A model generated the notes under the pieces. The model saw only the letters and a program-made list of their open reading frames with translations. It did no database searches and was not told the origin of the DNA. Of a DNA stretch of 64,000 nucleotides, positions 1 through 10,812 are shown in pieces; the first letter of the stretch is position 1, and each line of letters begins with the position of its first letter. The stretch comes from Phymatolithon calcareum (Eukaryota > Rhodophyta > Florideophyceae > Hapalidiales). A program made the translations under genes and the position numbers. Location: positions 2,790,001-2,854,000 of the forward strand of contig OZ345360.1 of assembly GCA_977006965.1 (NCBI GenBank). The letters run 5' to 3'.

Positions 1-168
1 TTTTTATATGTAAAAAACAGGTTTAGTTTAGAATGGAAGGTGCGACTATTGTCTATATAAGACAGACCGACATCGCACTTAGTAGAGTTCGACAAGACTA
101 AAGCGGAGCAAACCACTCCGAGTAAAGTCAAAGAGTGTCGCAAGGACAATAAGTCTAGTACCTCTTGA

Positions 169-432
169 CTAAGAAACAAAACTAAAACTTAAAAGTAAAG
201 TAAAAATTCCATTCCAACATTTAAAAGTTCCAATAAAATTCCAACAAAATATCATAACGACAACATCATAATAATAAGTCGTTATACAATCGTCCTCGAA
301 TTCATCACATTTCACTCTACTCCTGAACATATCTGGTAATCCTGACTGTGCTGGCGCTAGTAGAAACGTGAGAACCACCAGAATGATAAATATGCCGATG
401 CCCCTTACCCGTGTTGTGTGGATATGGCGCAT
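169..432 (-). CDS. Possible small secreted protein (weak)
   Basis: An 87-codon ORF whose first 30 residues look like a signal peptide: basic start, then a hydrophobic run (IIFLVV-type, about residues 13-26) and small residues near position 28-30, followed by an acidic stretch with two cysteines (CDEFEDDC). The C-terminal 40 residues are rich in Phe, Tyr and Ile and look like translated AT-rich non-coding DNA, so the true gene, if any, may end earlier or be spliced. The start context is weak (C at -3). No family recognised. It lies about 300 bp beyond the 3' end of the transferase gene on the same strand. Confidence 0.22.
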   Translation of the reverse strand: MRHIHTTRVRGIGIFIILVVLTFLLAPAQSGLPDMFRSRVKCDEFEDDCITTYYYDVVVMIFCWNFIGTFKCWNGIFTLLLSFSFVS

Positions 433-726
433 CCGAATACATCCTCCAGGACACTGAATACATGATCATATGCGATGGGAATATAACGAAAGGTGAAGGA
501 AAGTGGGAGGTGTTCCCTTTTTGTATTTTTGTGAAGTTTTGTATGTAAAAGGTAGTCGTAGTGTCTGAAGTTGTATAAGATGAAAATAGTTTTGTTTCTC
601 CCTTGCGTAAAAATTTCTAACATCCACGCCTCCTCTGCGCGTATTTCCGGACCCAAAATTCCTGTAGATTGCCAAGCCGCAAAAACTAGCGACACACTCC
701 TCTCACCTACAGAGCGCAATCCCGCG

Positions 727-3630
727 CTACAGCCCAGGAGGTTGCAAGGGATTGGCACGTCGTGATGCTCCAAGCCCTCGAGAAGACTGCATAGTAGTGC
801 CCCCCGTGGCCTGTGAGACACCACGGGGGGAGTGAACTGAAGCTGTTGCGGAGTCCTGCGGTGTAAAGGGCCGGAAGACTTCTGTGAGATTGCCGTTGGT
901 TGAAAGCAGTTCGTATGCCCGCACAAGCTCCTGCTGAATAACAAGGAGCGTCTCTTCATCGACAATACGAGACAAGTCGTGCGAGAGATTGAAAGGGTCC
1001 TCGATGCAGAACATGTGCCGCTCCACGAAACGTGGTTTGTGTAGCCGTGGGCGCGGTGGGCCACTTGGACCCCGTCCGCGGTGGCCGCTGTTATTGGGTT
1101 GCGGTGGTTTTGGACCGCGAGGAGACGGAGCGGGAGAATTGGTCAAGCCTGGGGACTGAGGACCTAGTATTGAACCTGGAGAGAGGACGTCACTGACGAC
1201 AGAACCAGCGATCGAACTCTTGTTTGATGCCACGGACGTTGGAACATCGTTTGCTGGATTCCCAGTGTCCCCGTTTGTGGTTGCAAATTCCGACAACGTC
1301 ATTTTCGAGACTCCTTCAGCGAGCGCGGAGGCGTCAATATTGATTTCCGACCTTTGCGAGTTTCGAGTCCTGTTCATTTGCGCGTTTTGATCGTTCTGAG
1401 AGCTCTGAACCGCTACTGACGACACATGAGAGGCTGCTGCATGTGCAGGTGCATCCACGGCGGTTACAGGTACAGGCGATGCTAGCTCGGATGTCTTGGG
1501 TACATATGGAGATGCATGTGCCACCGCCTCAGCAGAAGCCATGACTTCCGGGAAGAATCGCGAAGTACTGTGGCCACGAACGAGCTTTCCGTCCTGTTCC
1601 ACAAACACGCCTGTTCCCGCGCCGTTTGCTTGTTGTTGTGGCGGGCTTTGAGACTGTGCATGTGATTGGCGTTCCATATCTTTGACGAGTTTCACAGTCT
1701 GAGCAACCTGCTCTTCCCGCGCAATGGCTTCTTTTCTCGCCATTTCCTCTTGAGCTGCAATAGCTTCTCTTTCAGCAATTTCCTGCTCCACCAAAAATTC
1801 CCGTTCCGCAGCTTCAGCCTCGCGTTGGACCGAGATGACATCCCAATTTTTCTCTTCTCTTCGCAGGACACGACCGTCGCGGACGGAGACGACTAGGTTT
1901 TCAAAATCGAATTCAAAAGCGTAGTATCTGAAGAACTCAAGCAATAGACCCCCAACAGAGGTTTTGTTCTTGGATACGTAGTTGGGCCTTGAACGATCAA
2001 AGTAAACGTTGTATTCAACCGGCCTCTCGTTTGGTTTGTCGCCTTGTTTTTCCGAGTTAGTGATGACTTGAGTTGGAAGCGCCTCCCCGGGTTGCACTTC
2101 CTTGCCATTAACCATACGCTGTAGACATGGTACGACGGGGTGTGGCCGTGTCTGCAAAAAGTTAATAACAAGCAGGACATAAGCGTACGAACTGAGAGTA
2201 CCACGATAAGTTTCATTAACTTCACGACGCTTAGCCCAGTATTTGACAAGCAAACACAATGATTTGACGCGGCTGTCCAACGCGATGTATGCGCTTATCA
2301 GATCGGTATTGTGTCCGACAAGTTCGTTGTTAATACAGATGTCGATGTTAAACCTTGAGACGGGATCAAACATCTTCAAAATTGGAACTCGAGCGCGCAG
2401 CAAGTCCTGAACATTCTCCATCTTATTCCTCCTCAGTAAATCCGCCATCCGTCGCATAATCTGATATTCGTTCTGCGGTCTCGTCTTGCCGCGAATCACC
2501 CTCTTCGCCCCAGACTTTGGCACAAAGAGACACATATCCACATCGCCGTTGACAAGCGACAATCCATTGCCCGCAGATCCAAAGATGCGCACACAAGCAC
2601 CAGTCCACTCATTCCTTACAACCTTGTTCATATGCCCAAGCAATCGTGACCTTCTATGTCCCTCCTCATCCGGAGGAACTATCCGCTTGAGTAGTGCTGT
2701 ACAATCAAGATGTACTGCTTTCACAGTACGCATATCGACAACAGGCACAGTCGGCATAACGGGCAATGGCTCATTACTCCGCCTAGTAACACGTCCGGGC
2801 CCGGCACGGGGTACCGATAATTGTTGTTGCTGTTGCGGGGGCCCATGATGGTGATTTCCCTGATGCACAAAATTGACATGATGTCCATGATGATCCCCAT
2901 TCACACGCTCGCCGCCATGACGCGGACGACCACCACCATGCGAGCGACGATGGTGATGCTGATGCGGACGATGCACATGTGCAGAAGGTGGAGATGCGGC
3001 ATGCGGCGGCGCAGAATGTGGCGGCGCCCCACCCTCACGCCACATGCGCGGCGGTGCGCGCGGCGGCGGCGCAGACCCCGGCGGCGCGGGAAAAGCGTGC
3101 GCATTACCAAGAAGATGGTGATACATATTAAGCAATACCGGACGCGCCGGATCCGCAGTAGCGTCGAAAGTAAGACCCGCGGCAAGGACGGATTGTTGAA
3201 ATGGAAGCGACGTCATAAACTGCTGCAAAAATGCAGCAGGTCGCTCCTGAAATGCACGGACGTAATAACACTGAGCACTATATGTACGCCTCAAGTCCTC
3301 TGCTCGAGCGTCGTCGTTCGCCGGCATCGCCTCCGCGGCCACACCGTCTGCAACATTATCGAGCGGCGGCGGCAAAACGAGCGGAACGGAATGCGGAGCG
3401 GGCGCAGGCACGCGGTCAGCATGCCCCCAAGCGAAAGAAGCGGGTGTGGGACGGGGGCGAGGATTGGCAGCGGCGGCACGAGCGGCCTCTTCGGCAGTCT
3501 GTCCGACGAGCGGCCATGCGGCAGGTGGAGCACCGGCGAGGAGACGAGAAGTTGCAGGGGATGAGGCGGCGGCGGTCGGTGGGGAGGGCGCGGTACGCCT
3601 CTCACCGCGTGCCACGGACGCCCACGACAT
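727..3630 (-). CDS. Cid1-type terminal uridylyl/adenylyl transferase (non-canonical poly(A)/poly(U) polymerase)
   Basis: A single-exon ORF of 967 residues. Such enzymes add U or A residues to RNA 3' ends. Residues 1-290 are low complexity (Ala/Pro, then His-rich and a short poly-Gln). The nucleotidyltransferase core follows: FGSAGNGLS at 350-358, the two metal-binding aspartates in NGDVDMC (D363, D365), and the third in FNIDICIN (D430). The PAP/OAS1-like central helices cover about 440-495. The PAP-associated segment LLLEFFRYYAFEFD lies at 562-575. The nucleotide-recognition motif CIEDPFNLSHDLSR comes only at 875-888, after an insertion of roughly 270 residues that starts with a charged helix likely to be a coiled coil (600-655). 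In the known family these two parts sit close together. The motifs put it nearer to TUTases/URT1 than to canonical poly(A) polymerase, but U or A preference cannot be read. The start is the first ATG of the open frame. The codons are GC-rich, especially in the N-terminal third. Confidence 0.9.
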   Translation of the reverse strand: MSWASVARGERRTAPSPPTAAASSPATSRLLAGAPPAAWPLVGQTAEEAARAAAANPRPRPTPASFAWGHADRVPAPAPHSVPLVLPPPLDNVADGVAAEAMPANDDARAEDLRRTYSAQCYYVRAFQERPAAFLQQFMTSLPFQQSVLAAGLTFDATADPARPVLLNMYHHLLGNAHAFPAPPGSAPPPRAPPRMWREGGAPPHSAPPHAASPPSAHVHRPHQHHHRRSHGGGRPRHGGERVNGDHHGHHVNFVHQGNHHHGPPQQQQQLSVPRAGPGRVTRRSNEPLPVMPTVPVVDMRTVKAVHLDCTALLKRIVPPDEEGHRRSRLLGHMNKVVRNEWTGACVRIFGSAGNGLSLVNGDVDMCLFVPKSGAKRVIRGKTRPQNEYQIMRRMADLLRRNKMENVQDLLRARVPILKMFDPVSRFNIDICINNELVGHNTDLISAYIALDSRVKSLCLLVKYWAKRREVNETYRGTLSSYAYVLLVINFLQTRPHPVVPCLQRMVNGKEVQPGEALPTQVITNSEKQGDKPNERPVEYNVYFDRSRPNYVSKNKTSVGGLLLEFFRYYAFEFDFENLVVSVRDGRVLRREEKNWDVISVQREAEAAEREFLVEQEIAEREAIAAQEEMARKEAIAREEQVAQTVKLVKDMERQSHAQSQSPPQQQANGAGTGVFVEQDGKLVRGHSTSRFFPEVMASAEAVAHASPYVPKTSELASPVPVTAVDAPAHAAASHVSSVAVQSSQNDQNAQMNRTRNSQRSEINIDASALAEGVSKMTLSEFATTNGDTGNPANDVPTSVASNKSSIAGSVVSDVLSPGSILGPQSPGLTNSPAPSPRGPKPPQPNNSGHRGRGPSGPPRPRLHKPRFVERHMFCIEDPFNLSHDLSRIVDEETLLVIQQELVRAYELLSTNGNLTEVFRPFTPQDSATASVHSPRGVSQATGGTTMQSSRGLGASRRANPLQPPGL

Positions 3631-5528
3631 GATTACGCCGGATCAGGGCGGTCGAAGCGGGGCAGCGGGGGCGCAAGGGTGCGGTTCAGCTGTGTTCGTC
3701 TTGGAAGTGCTAATGGTTTTAGGGAGTCGGTGGCGAAACGGCGCTCTTGTGCAAAATGCGCTGTACGAGGTGTTCCCGTCGATTGCTCCGCTCGGCGAAT
3801 CGAAATTTGCCAATTCAATTGGGAATATGCAGAGTGATTGGTTGTATGATGTATATGCACTGCTGTACCCTGTGAGGATTCAATTTATGCTCTTCGAAAA
3901 TATGCGAATTTAGATTGTTCATTGCGCAGAACCCTAGCCATCTCCTCAAGCCGAGGAGCTCTTTCTGGAGGACAGGTCGCCGACCCCAGTAATGTGTGAC
4001 ATACATATATGGAGTTGACGCATTTGCTATCAATAGTGAAATTTGACATTGCTGCATACGTCGCAGCTCGTTACCACGGGCAGTGCGCATAATCCTCATT
4101 GATTTAGCATGAACGCCTATCGGTCTTCGGGTACTCCTTTCTACCTTTGCTCTGCTTCACTAAATCTTGGTTGAACACCGTTTTGTTTTTTCTAGCAATG
4201 ATGGTGATTCCAAACTAGATGGCGCAAAAAGCTTCGATTCGGCTGTCAATGGGGACGTGCACACGCTTCTCGCTGACTGTGTCTCTGGTCTGACTTCGAC
4301 TATGCTGATTATGGCGGCTGGCCGCAAAAGTTCCGACAAAGGCGTGTCGTGCTCGAGATGTGCCGCAGCTATACTGCCGTGAAAATATTGAAGCCACTGA
4401 CAATGGGTAGCTCGAATTACTCCGATTAGACGACAACCTTTGTAGATGACATGTAACTGAGAAAATGCTTCCTGGGATTAATCTGTGCGAACGGGCTTTT
4501 AAGTTCCAGCGAGTGCTTCGTATTGATCTCCCTATTGTTTTTACACTCCCTGCAATTCTACATTTCCGGACACATATACTGAAACTCGAAACTGAGGCTT
4601 GCAGGACGGCATCAACCGCGACGCACATGACTTTGGGTCTTGGCCTTTTAACACTAACTATAAAAAACCGGAACAGCGACTACGGATGCACGAGGCACAG
4701 TGTGGTACTAGACCATTGAAGAAGGCCATTCTCGTCTTCAGTTACTGGATTCGACAAGCTCATTCTCAATATCATTACATTCGGGTCAAGTCCTGCATCG
4801 AGAGCATCTTGATTTGGATTAACTCTCTTCGCCTTTTGAGAAATCTTAAAAATCCATTTGCTCCGGATCGAGGAGCACAAAAACATTCGCAACAAATTGA
4901 GGACCGATGCGTTTTATGTTGATTGTGCCAATTACACTGCCCAGCAAGTATAGCGTAGAAAGTCCCACCCCGTTCTGACGGTGGCCCAGAACCGCTCAAT
5001 TTATCAATGCCAGTCCATGTCTAGAAAACTTGAGCCACCGCAAGCCGCAGGACCCTGATCGACACATTGGGCTTTAGAGTCGTCTCCCAACAAGAGCTAA
5101 GTGTTTACCGTCCAGAAGAGGATGATTTTTCCTCGCCACAGCCTTTTCGGGAAACGGATATTTCTCTTATCAGGAAGGTACGCAGAAAATAAAAACCTAT
5201 TCATCCATTTTACCCGACATTCGCGCTTTGCTGTGGTGTTACCACTAAAGACCATCGCTTTTCTGCGGAATGCTCTCTATGCTTCCATTCATAATTCTTC
5301 AGTTCGCGGAACAGACCGGTTTGATGCCGCTCGGTGGTAACGAAATGATGACGAAAATTATTGTTAGCCAATCCTGGACAAAGTTTTTGTGTTGTTATTA
5401 ACTGAATTCCACGACAGTATGACAAGCTCGAGCTCGCATCCGAAAAACATCGCCGACCAACACCGATGAACAGCTCCCAGTAATCGAACTGCAATCACAA
5501 CCAGACCAATTCTTGTGCCAAGACCCAA
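3631..5528. other. Intergenic region between divergent host genes; nothing recognised
   Basis: About 1.9 kb separates the start of the transferase gene (minus strand) from the plastid protein gene (plus strand). Both promoters should lie here. ORFs on either strand are short, have no recognisable domain and look like chance frames. I saw no repeat shared with the rest of the window. Confidence 0.5.
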
Positions 5529-6026
5529 ATGGCCTTTGTTCATGGTGTTCCTCTTTCATTCGAAAGACCGTTTACGGCTAGTCGAAAGTCCCTCTCCAGA
5601 AGCAAGAGCCGCCCAGTTTTGATGATGGCGTCGGACGGGAGCTCAAAACCTGCACAGTTTCCCGAAGAGGACCCGGTCTCCGGAGCCACGCAGAGAATGT
5701 CTGCGGAAGAGATGGTGAGACGCGATATGGAGGCCCTCAAGGCGCAAGCATCGTCAGAAGACGATGTCACAAGCGGTCTAAGTGCAATGCAGATGGCCAA
5801 AGACATCGTATCAGGGATTCTACTGTGGGATTTCTTCCTTGTTGTTGGTCTCCTTGCGTGGCTGCTCATCTCTCTGGTGCCTCACTTCGCGTATCAAAAC
5901 GACGTCTTGCTCGACCCCTGGCTCCGTTTGTGGGGACCATTCATCCAACCTGTGCTGGGCGTCCTCATGGTCGGAACCGTTGTGCAGGGTACGATTTCAT
6001 TCCTTTCTCAAGATAATAAGCCGTAG
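5529..6026 (+). CDS. Plastid-targeted two-helix membrane protein, function unknown
   Basis: A 165-residue single-exon ORF. Residues 1-33 look like a plastid transit peptide: MAFVHG start with an early Phe, rich in Ser, Arg and Lys, few acids, ending at about VLMM before ASDGSS, a common processing context. There is no signal peptide in front, as a secondary plastid would need. Residues 40-80 are acidic and probably stromal. Two hydrophobic helices follow, about 97-117 and 135-158, joined by a short loop (YQNDVLLDPWLRLWGP), with a short polar tail. I take it as a thylakoid or envelope protein with both termini on the same side (inference). I do not recognise the family; the loop and second helix look like the conserved part. 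It is the strongest evidence in the window for an algal host. Confidence 0.75.
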   Translation: MAFVHGVPLSFERPFTASRKSLSRSKSRPVLMMASDGSSKPAQFPEEDPVSGATQRMSAEEMVRRDMEALKAQASSEDDVTSGLSAMQMAKDIVSGILLWDFFLVVGLLAWLLISLVPHFAYQNDVLLDPWLRLWGPFIQPVLGVLMVGTVVQGTISFLSQDNKP

Positions 6027-6435
6027 GTTTTCATGTTTTGCCACTATCGCGACTTTTTCGACGCATGACGAGAATGTGACCTCTGCGTGTTTACGCAGTC
6101 AATGCTTTCTCTTGAGCCAGGACTGCTCTTGAGGCACAACTTGTTGCCCTGTTCATGGGTTCGTGTACGCCGATTCTTCTCCCAAGCAATGTTACTTATT
6201 TCCTCCGCCTTTGAACTGAGAGATGCGCCTGTTTAATCTACCATGTCTATTCTTTTTGAAAAATTTTATGCAAGCTCTTGGCATTTTTCCAGGTCGTTGC
6301 AAATCATTCTCCACTCATCCACCACAAAATCGTGTTACGGTATAAAGGTATACGGCGCTCCGATAATGTAAACATATGATACCATCAAATCGATGCATAC
6401 AAGCCAAGTCCTCTTCAACAGAGAAGAGTTGCCCC
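6027..6435. other. Intergenic; no gene seen
   Basis: A spacer between two convergent ORFs that should hold both 3' ends. No clear hairpin, repeat or coding signal. Confidence 0.4.
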
Positions 6436-6807
6436 TTAAGATGCCCCGTGCTTGTTAACTGTTTCGAGTCCTTCGGGAGTATCAGATGCAGACGCAGCTC
6501 CAGCCTGTGTACCAGCGACCCAACAGTTCGCTCCATCGTCGTCCGCCAGCAATTGCTGCATCCTTTCCTCCGCATCCACAGCAGAAGAGAATTCCGGAAT
6601 AGACTCGTCCCCTATAGGGAAAAGGCGGGCAAAATCGTGACATGCGGAACACTTACTGTGGCCGGATTCAAACGGTGGGTCCCAAGAAGAGCCGAAGTCG
6701 ACAGTAGCAGATCCCCGATTCTGCGTGGAGCGAAGAATGCAACATGCAGCCGTTGTGATCGCCGTTATGCTTGCGGCGGAGATGGCGATAAGAAATAGTA
6801 GCACCAT
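6436..6807 (-). CDS. Small single-pass membrane protein, unknown
   Basis: The frame is open upstream to 6993 (185 codons), but I place the start at 6807. That ATG has A at -3 and G at +4 and opens directly on a hydrophobic segment (MVLLFLIAISAASITAITT), giving 123 residues. After the helix come two Cys, a soluble part with KCSACHDFARLFP (a CxxC pair) at about 51-63, and an acidic helix with SSAVDAEERMQQLL at about 75-88. One transmembrane helix or signal anchor is likely, with the rest facing one side. No family recognised. The codons look unlike those of the surrounding non-coding DNA, and the downstream neighbour is the plastid protein gene, convergent. Confidence 0.45.
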   Translation of the reverse strand: MVLLFLIAISAASITAITTAACCILRSTQNRGSATVDFGSSWDPPFESGHSKCSACHDFARLFPIGDESIPEFSSAVDAEERMQQLLADDDGANCWVAGTQAGAASASDTPEGLETVNKHGAS

Positions 6808-6993
6808 GGTTTGATGTCGAGGAGAGGTAGAAGTAAGCAAGATGAGACCGGTAAAGTGTGCCGCTTGCAAGCATGCAGAATACCGAGGCTCTAAGAAACA
6901 GCATCGGTTTAGCACCCGACCGAGTTTCACCAGTGTTCTCGGTAGAAACGGTATAGCTTTCTTTTGGGAATGATTTCGGTCCGAAAAGAACAC

Positions 6994-7559
6994 TATCAGT
7001 CAAATCTGCAAAGGAAAAATTGCATTATGCTCAACATCAACTGCACGCGGAAGAGCGTTCGTAATCTGAAGATATACTTGAATACCTATGAATCGGAACG
7101 TGTGTACATGCCGACGAGCTCTCTTGCGAGGGCCAGCGTCTCAGCTTTCCACGAGCGACAACACCAATCGAAAATAAAAGCGGCCTCTTGTAAATAGACG
7201 GCGCGGCTGTAGTAATTTGGCACACGGCTTTAACTCCTTGAGTCGTTGGAAAGAACTGTTTTTAGTGGATTCCAGGTACTCCCCAAAACAATGCTCAATC
7301 TGTAAGCTGTTGCGATTTTGAGTTTTCTGCGATTTCTACGGTTCGAAGTCCTGACGTGGAATGTGACTGTGATTGTATTCGCGTGGTACACTCTTTCTGC
7401 AGCAGTAATAATACGAAGCGCTGCGATGTCGCTTCAGAAGGGGCACCGCCCCAAACAGGTCGCTAATCAGCATCTACGAGTCGCAGGGCAGAGACGAGCC
7501 TTCCTCACGATCAGGCAGAAATTGAAGTTCGTCGCTATAGGATAGTATTTCGCCAACGC
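6994..7559. other. Non-coding; nothing recognised
   Basis: Only short ORFs without domain signals. It precedes the reverse-transcriptase remnant and may hold unrecognisable 5' parts of that element. Confidence 0.35.
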
Positions 7560-8193
7560 ATAGGTGGCCTCCATAAGGTCAAGATTGCATCGAAGAGGGA
7601 GGGTGGGTGATCGACGTGGACACTAGCACTATGCTTTTATCGTATTCGAGACCGTGCAAAGCCATGGTGAAGATCCGTATTAAATGCCATTCCTCAGCAT
7701 CGCCTTCTGAATTGCGCGTCGTTCTGTTTATCTTACGCTTCTCGCGAAGGTCTACAGCGACCTTAGCGAAGGGACTTACGAAAATTCTTGACTTAGCGTC
7801 CAAATGGGCCCAGGAAAACGAAATGAATTGGAACTCAACTAAAAGCGTCATCCTGTGCACAAGGGCTACAGCAAGACATCATTTTGAACTATCTGAACGG
7901 AAGCTGAAGAAAGAACGGGAATTGAAATACCTCAGAGTAACGATTACTGAGGAAGAGATCTCAGACTCCAAATTAGTCGACAGAAGTAAGAAGTCAAAAA
8001 AGTGCTCGGAACTTTAAAACGGCTTAGGGTTTTCACTAACGGAGTCCACCCGGCGAGGTCCATAGGGTTACACAAATCTCATGTGCAGTCGAGGTGGGAG
8101 TATGCGCTGCATCTGACACCATGGACGTCCAAAGTAGAGCGGGCGATCAAGAAGGTCGAGTCGATGTTCTTCGGTCAAATATTTGGAAAATAG
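7560..8193 (+). pseudogene. Remnant of a non-LTR (LINE-type) reverse transcriptase
   Basis: Two overlapping frames read as the end of a LINE reverse transcriptase. The first (7607-8017) contains LASKWAQENEMNWNSTKS and, about 40 residues on, a LKYLRVTITEE segment, matching the usual 'W..EN.M..N..KS ... KYLGV.I' stretch after the YADD box. The second (8002-8193, shifted by one frame) carries GLHKSHVQSRWEYALHLTP and an ERAIKKVES helix, matching the thumb region. The catalytic YADD region is not recognisable. The frame change near 8000 and the missing 5' part mark it as a dead copy. The clade cannot be assigned. Confidence 0.6.
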
Positions 8194-8417
8194 GAAATTC
8201 GCTAAATGGCCACCAAAAGTGGTAAAAGTACGCTAAATATACACCCCAAGCCAAAACTAGTACTCATCCGTTACGTCGAACGCTGTCACTTGGGTTTTTT
8301 GGAGGGAAAAAAGTGAATTAGCTCTGCTACTTCCCCTTGATCCAAGTTTCGTGCACATCCTCGAATTCGTCAGACAAGCTCAACTCACAACGCTCCTGCA
8401 CTACTCACTCTGAAACC

Positions 8418-8929
8418 ATGGACAAGAAGGAGCTCGTGCTACAGGTGGGCGACTACATTTGGATTAAGCTTCGACGACGTTGTTAACTTCGCGATCTCCT
8501 ACAATAGGTCAATCGGGAAGACAAGCACTATTTTACGCTGCCAGGCGCTTGGTGCAGCATCGGATCGCGTTCGAACCGTGGAACAAGCATTGGTTCGGGA
8601 ATGTATAGCTGTTGCGAACACAAGGGCAACATCACTCATGTTACGATGATTTGGTGCCGTTTGACATTGTGGCTAAGCCGGTCCGCAAGCGCAAGAGGCC
8701 CTACTTGCCGTCCGAAATGAGGGCCCGTCACTGCTCCTCGTGTGAACACACCGGCCACTTCACACAGACATGCGGTAGGCCCAACATCCACAACCTTGCG
8801 GAGGCGAAGCGAAAGCACATCGATAAAGCGGCTCAGTTCATGATCGTCGACCTCACCGCCTTCGATGACGGAGATGCTATCAATAGTTGCGACGAGGAGC
8901 TAAACCAGAGAGAGCAGCGCATGCAATAA
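8418..8929 (+). pseudogene. Degenerate zinc-knuckle (CCHC) protein
   Basis: Coding-like sequence passes through all three frames. An ATG at 8418 in good context opens a short frame. From 8470 a second frame reads plausibly to 8648, and a third (8612-8929) ends the gene. The third frame holds a CX2CX4HX4C zinc knuckle, CSSCEHTGHFTQTC, preceded by a basic RKRKRP run and followed by an acidic tail. Such knuckles sit at the end of MULE-type transposases and in gag proteins. With no transposase core visible, a transposon-derived pseudogene is the likely reading. Short introns instead of frameshifts cannot be excluded. Confidence 0.45.
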
Positions 8930-10269
8930 AGTGCTCTGAGAAACGCCCTGGATTGTCAAATCACATTGTAATTACTGGACAGCGAATTATGCAATGTAAT
9001 TGTACGTACAGCGCGGTATCGTCGCGCGAGAGTACAAGTACTTTGGATAGCGGACGGCGCGACCGGCCCGACTTGGGCAGTCACTTCTTTTCTCTATCCT
9101 ACCATCCCTCCCCCCCTCATCACTGGCTGCTCTTCGAGCCACCTCTCTTTGTTTGTAGTTCGATCTTTATGGACGCACGTCTGAGCCCTTTAATTTCCTC
9201 TCTTTTTCTTGTTGTTGCAGGTTTCGGAGTTGTCCTTGAACAACTCCCCATCCTTACGGCTACAGTAGACTTTAACAGATACAAATGGTACTTGATGTCA
9301 CAACAACTCAAAGCCGCACAAAGTGCAGAGCTTCGGGGAGGTTAACATCTAAACCTATACGCAGCCAATCCTCAGCCGCCGTCCTTCAAAGGGATGACCC
9401 GGGTTGGAAACTATTTTGGATGCTCACGGTAGCTGGTCATCTCGTTACCTTCTTTCAACTCCTTCTGTTCTCTCTTAATTTCCTCTCTACTTCTACCAAT
9501 TACCCAAAAATTTCCTCTGGCAAAGTAAATTATGTGTCTTTGGCAAACTGAGCAGCTTACGCCCGCGCACCTCTTACGGATGAGTAGTCCTTGCCATGTT
9601 TCAAGCGGCCAAGGCTGCGGCCGAAACATGAAATCATCCGGCCCACTTTCCCGTCGACTATGCCTGACCCAGTATAACATTTTCCCCCTCGAGGCCCAAT
9701 TATGGGTCAGAGGTAGGTTTTGGCATTCCACCAGATCGATTTGCACCTGAACATGCAAACGTTCAACCAAGAAAGACCTTGTGCGTGGCCGTACGGCCTT
9801 CATAAAGTTACCCCAAGCGTCTTCAGATGCGTTGGCAACTCTTAAATAAAACTCCCACTTCTTCTTCTTCTCGCCACTGTCCTAACATCTGGAAAAGGTG
9901 GGTAACCAAGAATCACTCACGCCAGCCGAGGTCCTGAGGGCAATGACTGCTCTTGATTCTTCATACCACTTTCGCACTGTTACCCGTCTATGGATGAGAA
10001 TTAATTAGATGACTCAGTGGATGCCTTCCATATATCATAGTGAGAGTACTCCTAGAAATTCAGTGTCCATAAATAGAAAACAGCTACAGGGAAAGCGGGG
10101 GTGATACTATTGTATACGCTATCGATCATCGATGACGTATAAATTAGTACGGATATCCCCGCGATTTGCCATGATGATCATTGCTACTCGTTGGGAGACC
10201 AGTTCCGCGAGTGCGCCGATGGATTGCGCTTCCTTTACTTGGAATAAGAGACCGGGAAGGAGATTCTGT
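8930..10269. other. Mostly non-coding
   Basis: Contains a pyrimidine-rich stretch (about 9080-9220) and a minus-strand open frame of 130 codons (9411-9803), rich in Arg and Glu, with no recognisable domain. I do not call it a gene. No repeats shared with the right part of the window. Confidence 0.35.
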
Positions 10270-10812
10270 CTATGACTGGTCTAAAAGCTTAAAGACGACG
10301 ACAGAGGCGAAATTAATTTTTCTTTCTTGCGGAAAGTTCGCTTGCGCGGAAGGAAAGCGTCTGAAACTGCTTAAAAACAGCTTCTCCTTGTTCAGAAATT
10401 TGATTTCATCTCGTGTTTTCTCTCGGGATACTTCCTCTACAGTCTTGGTGCCCACTCGTTCAATAAACTTTCGTCTGGAGGCAGAGCGTCCACCACAGCA
10501 TAGCAACAGGTGTTCATCTGTTTCGCTACCGCCGGCATTAGACACTTTGTACACTGGATCGTACGTCATTGCATCTAAGATGCTCCCATTGTGAAAAGCG
10601 GCCACGAGAGGTGTACAGATCCCAATCAGCTGGTGTAAGATCATATCAGCTCGTCTGTGCAATATTGGAAAGCCGAGGGGATAGGCTTTGGTTTGAATGA
10701 TGGTTTGGAAATGGATCTCGCCAGAGGCGAAATTCGAAACTTCATATTCTAAGATGAGAATACATTTAAACTTATGGTGATCGTAACCGTTCACTAAGAG
10801 CGAACCAAACAT
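10270..10812 (-). CDS. Hypothetical protein, 180 residues
   Basis: An uninterrupted frame with balanced composition. Hydrophobic and charged residues alternate as in a folded protein, with a likely beta strand near the start (FKCILILEYEV) and a basic, helical second half (residues 105-150: SASRRKFIERV, TVEEVSREKTRDEIKFLNKEK). A CCGG step at 102-105 may be a turn. No transmembrane helix or signal peptide. I do not recognise it. It may be the last exon of a larger gene, since coding-like composition seems to continue upstream without an obvious joined frame. The antisense frame is less convincing. Confidence 0.42.
   Translation of the reverse strand: MFGSLLVNGYDHHKFKCILILEYEVSNFASGEIHFQTIIQTKAYPLGFPILHRRADMILHQLIGICTPLVAAFHNGSILDAMTYDPVYKVSNAGGSETDEHLLLCCGGRSASRRKFIERVGTKTVEEVSREKTRDEIKFLNKEKLFLSSFRRFPSAQANFPQERKINFASVVVFKLLDQS

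Noticed and set aside
405-1064. Plus- or minus-strand frames overlapping the end of the transferase gene (up to 219 codons)
   Set aside because: They lie within or across a gene with clear motifs and have Cys/His/Ser-rich compositions typical of shadow frames in GC-rich coding DNA.
2821-3632. Several long plus-strand and minus-strand frames over the N-terminal part of the transferase
   Set aside because: Arg/Met/Thr-repetitive shadows of the GC-rich His/Pro/Ala coding region.
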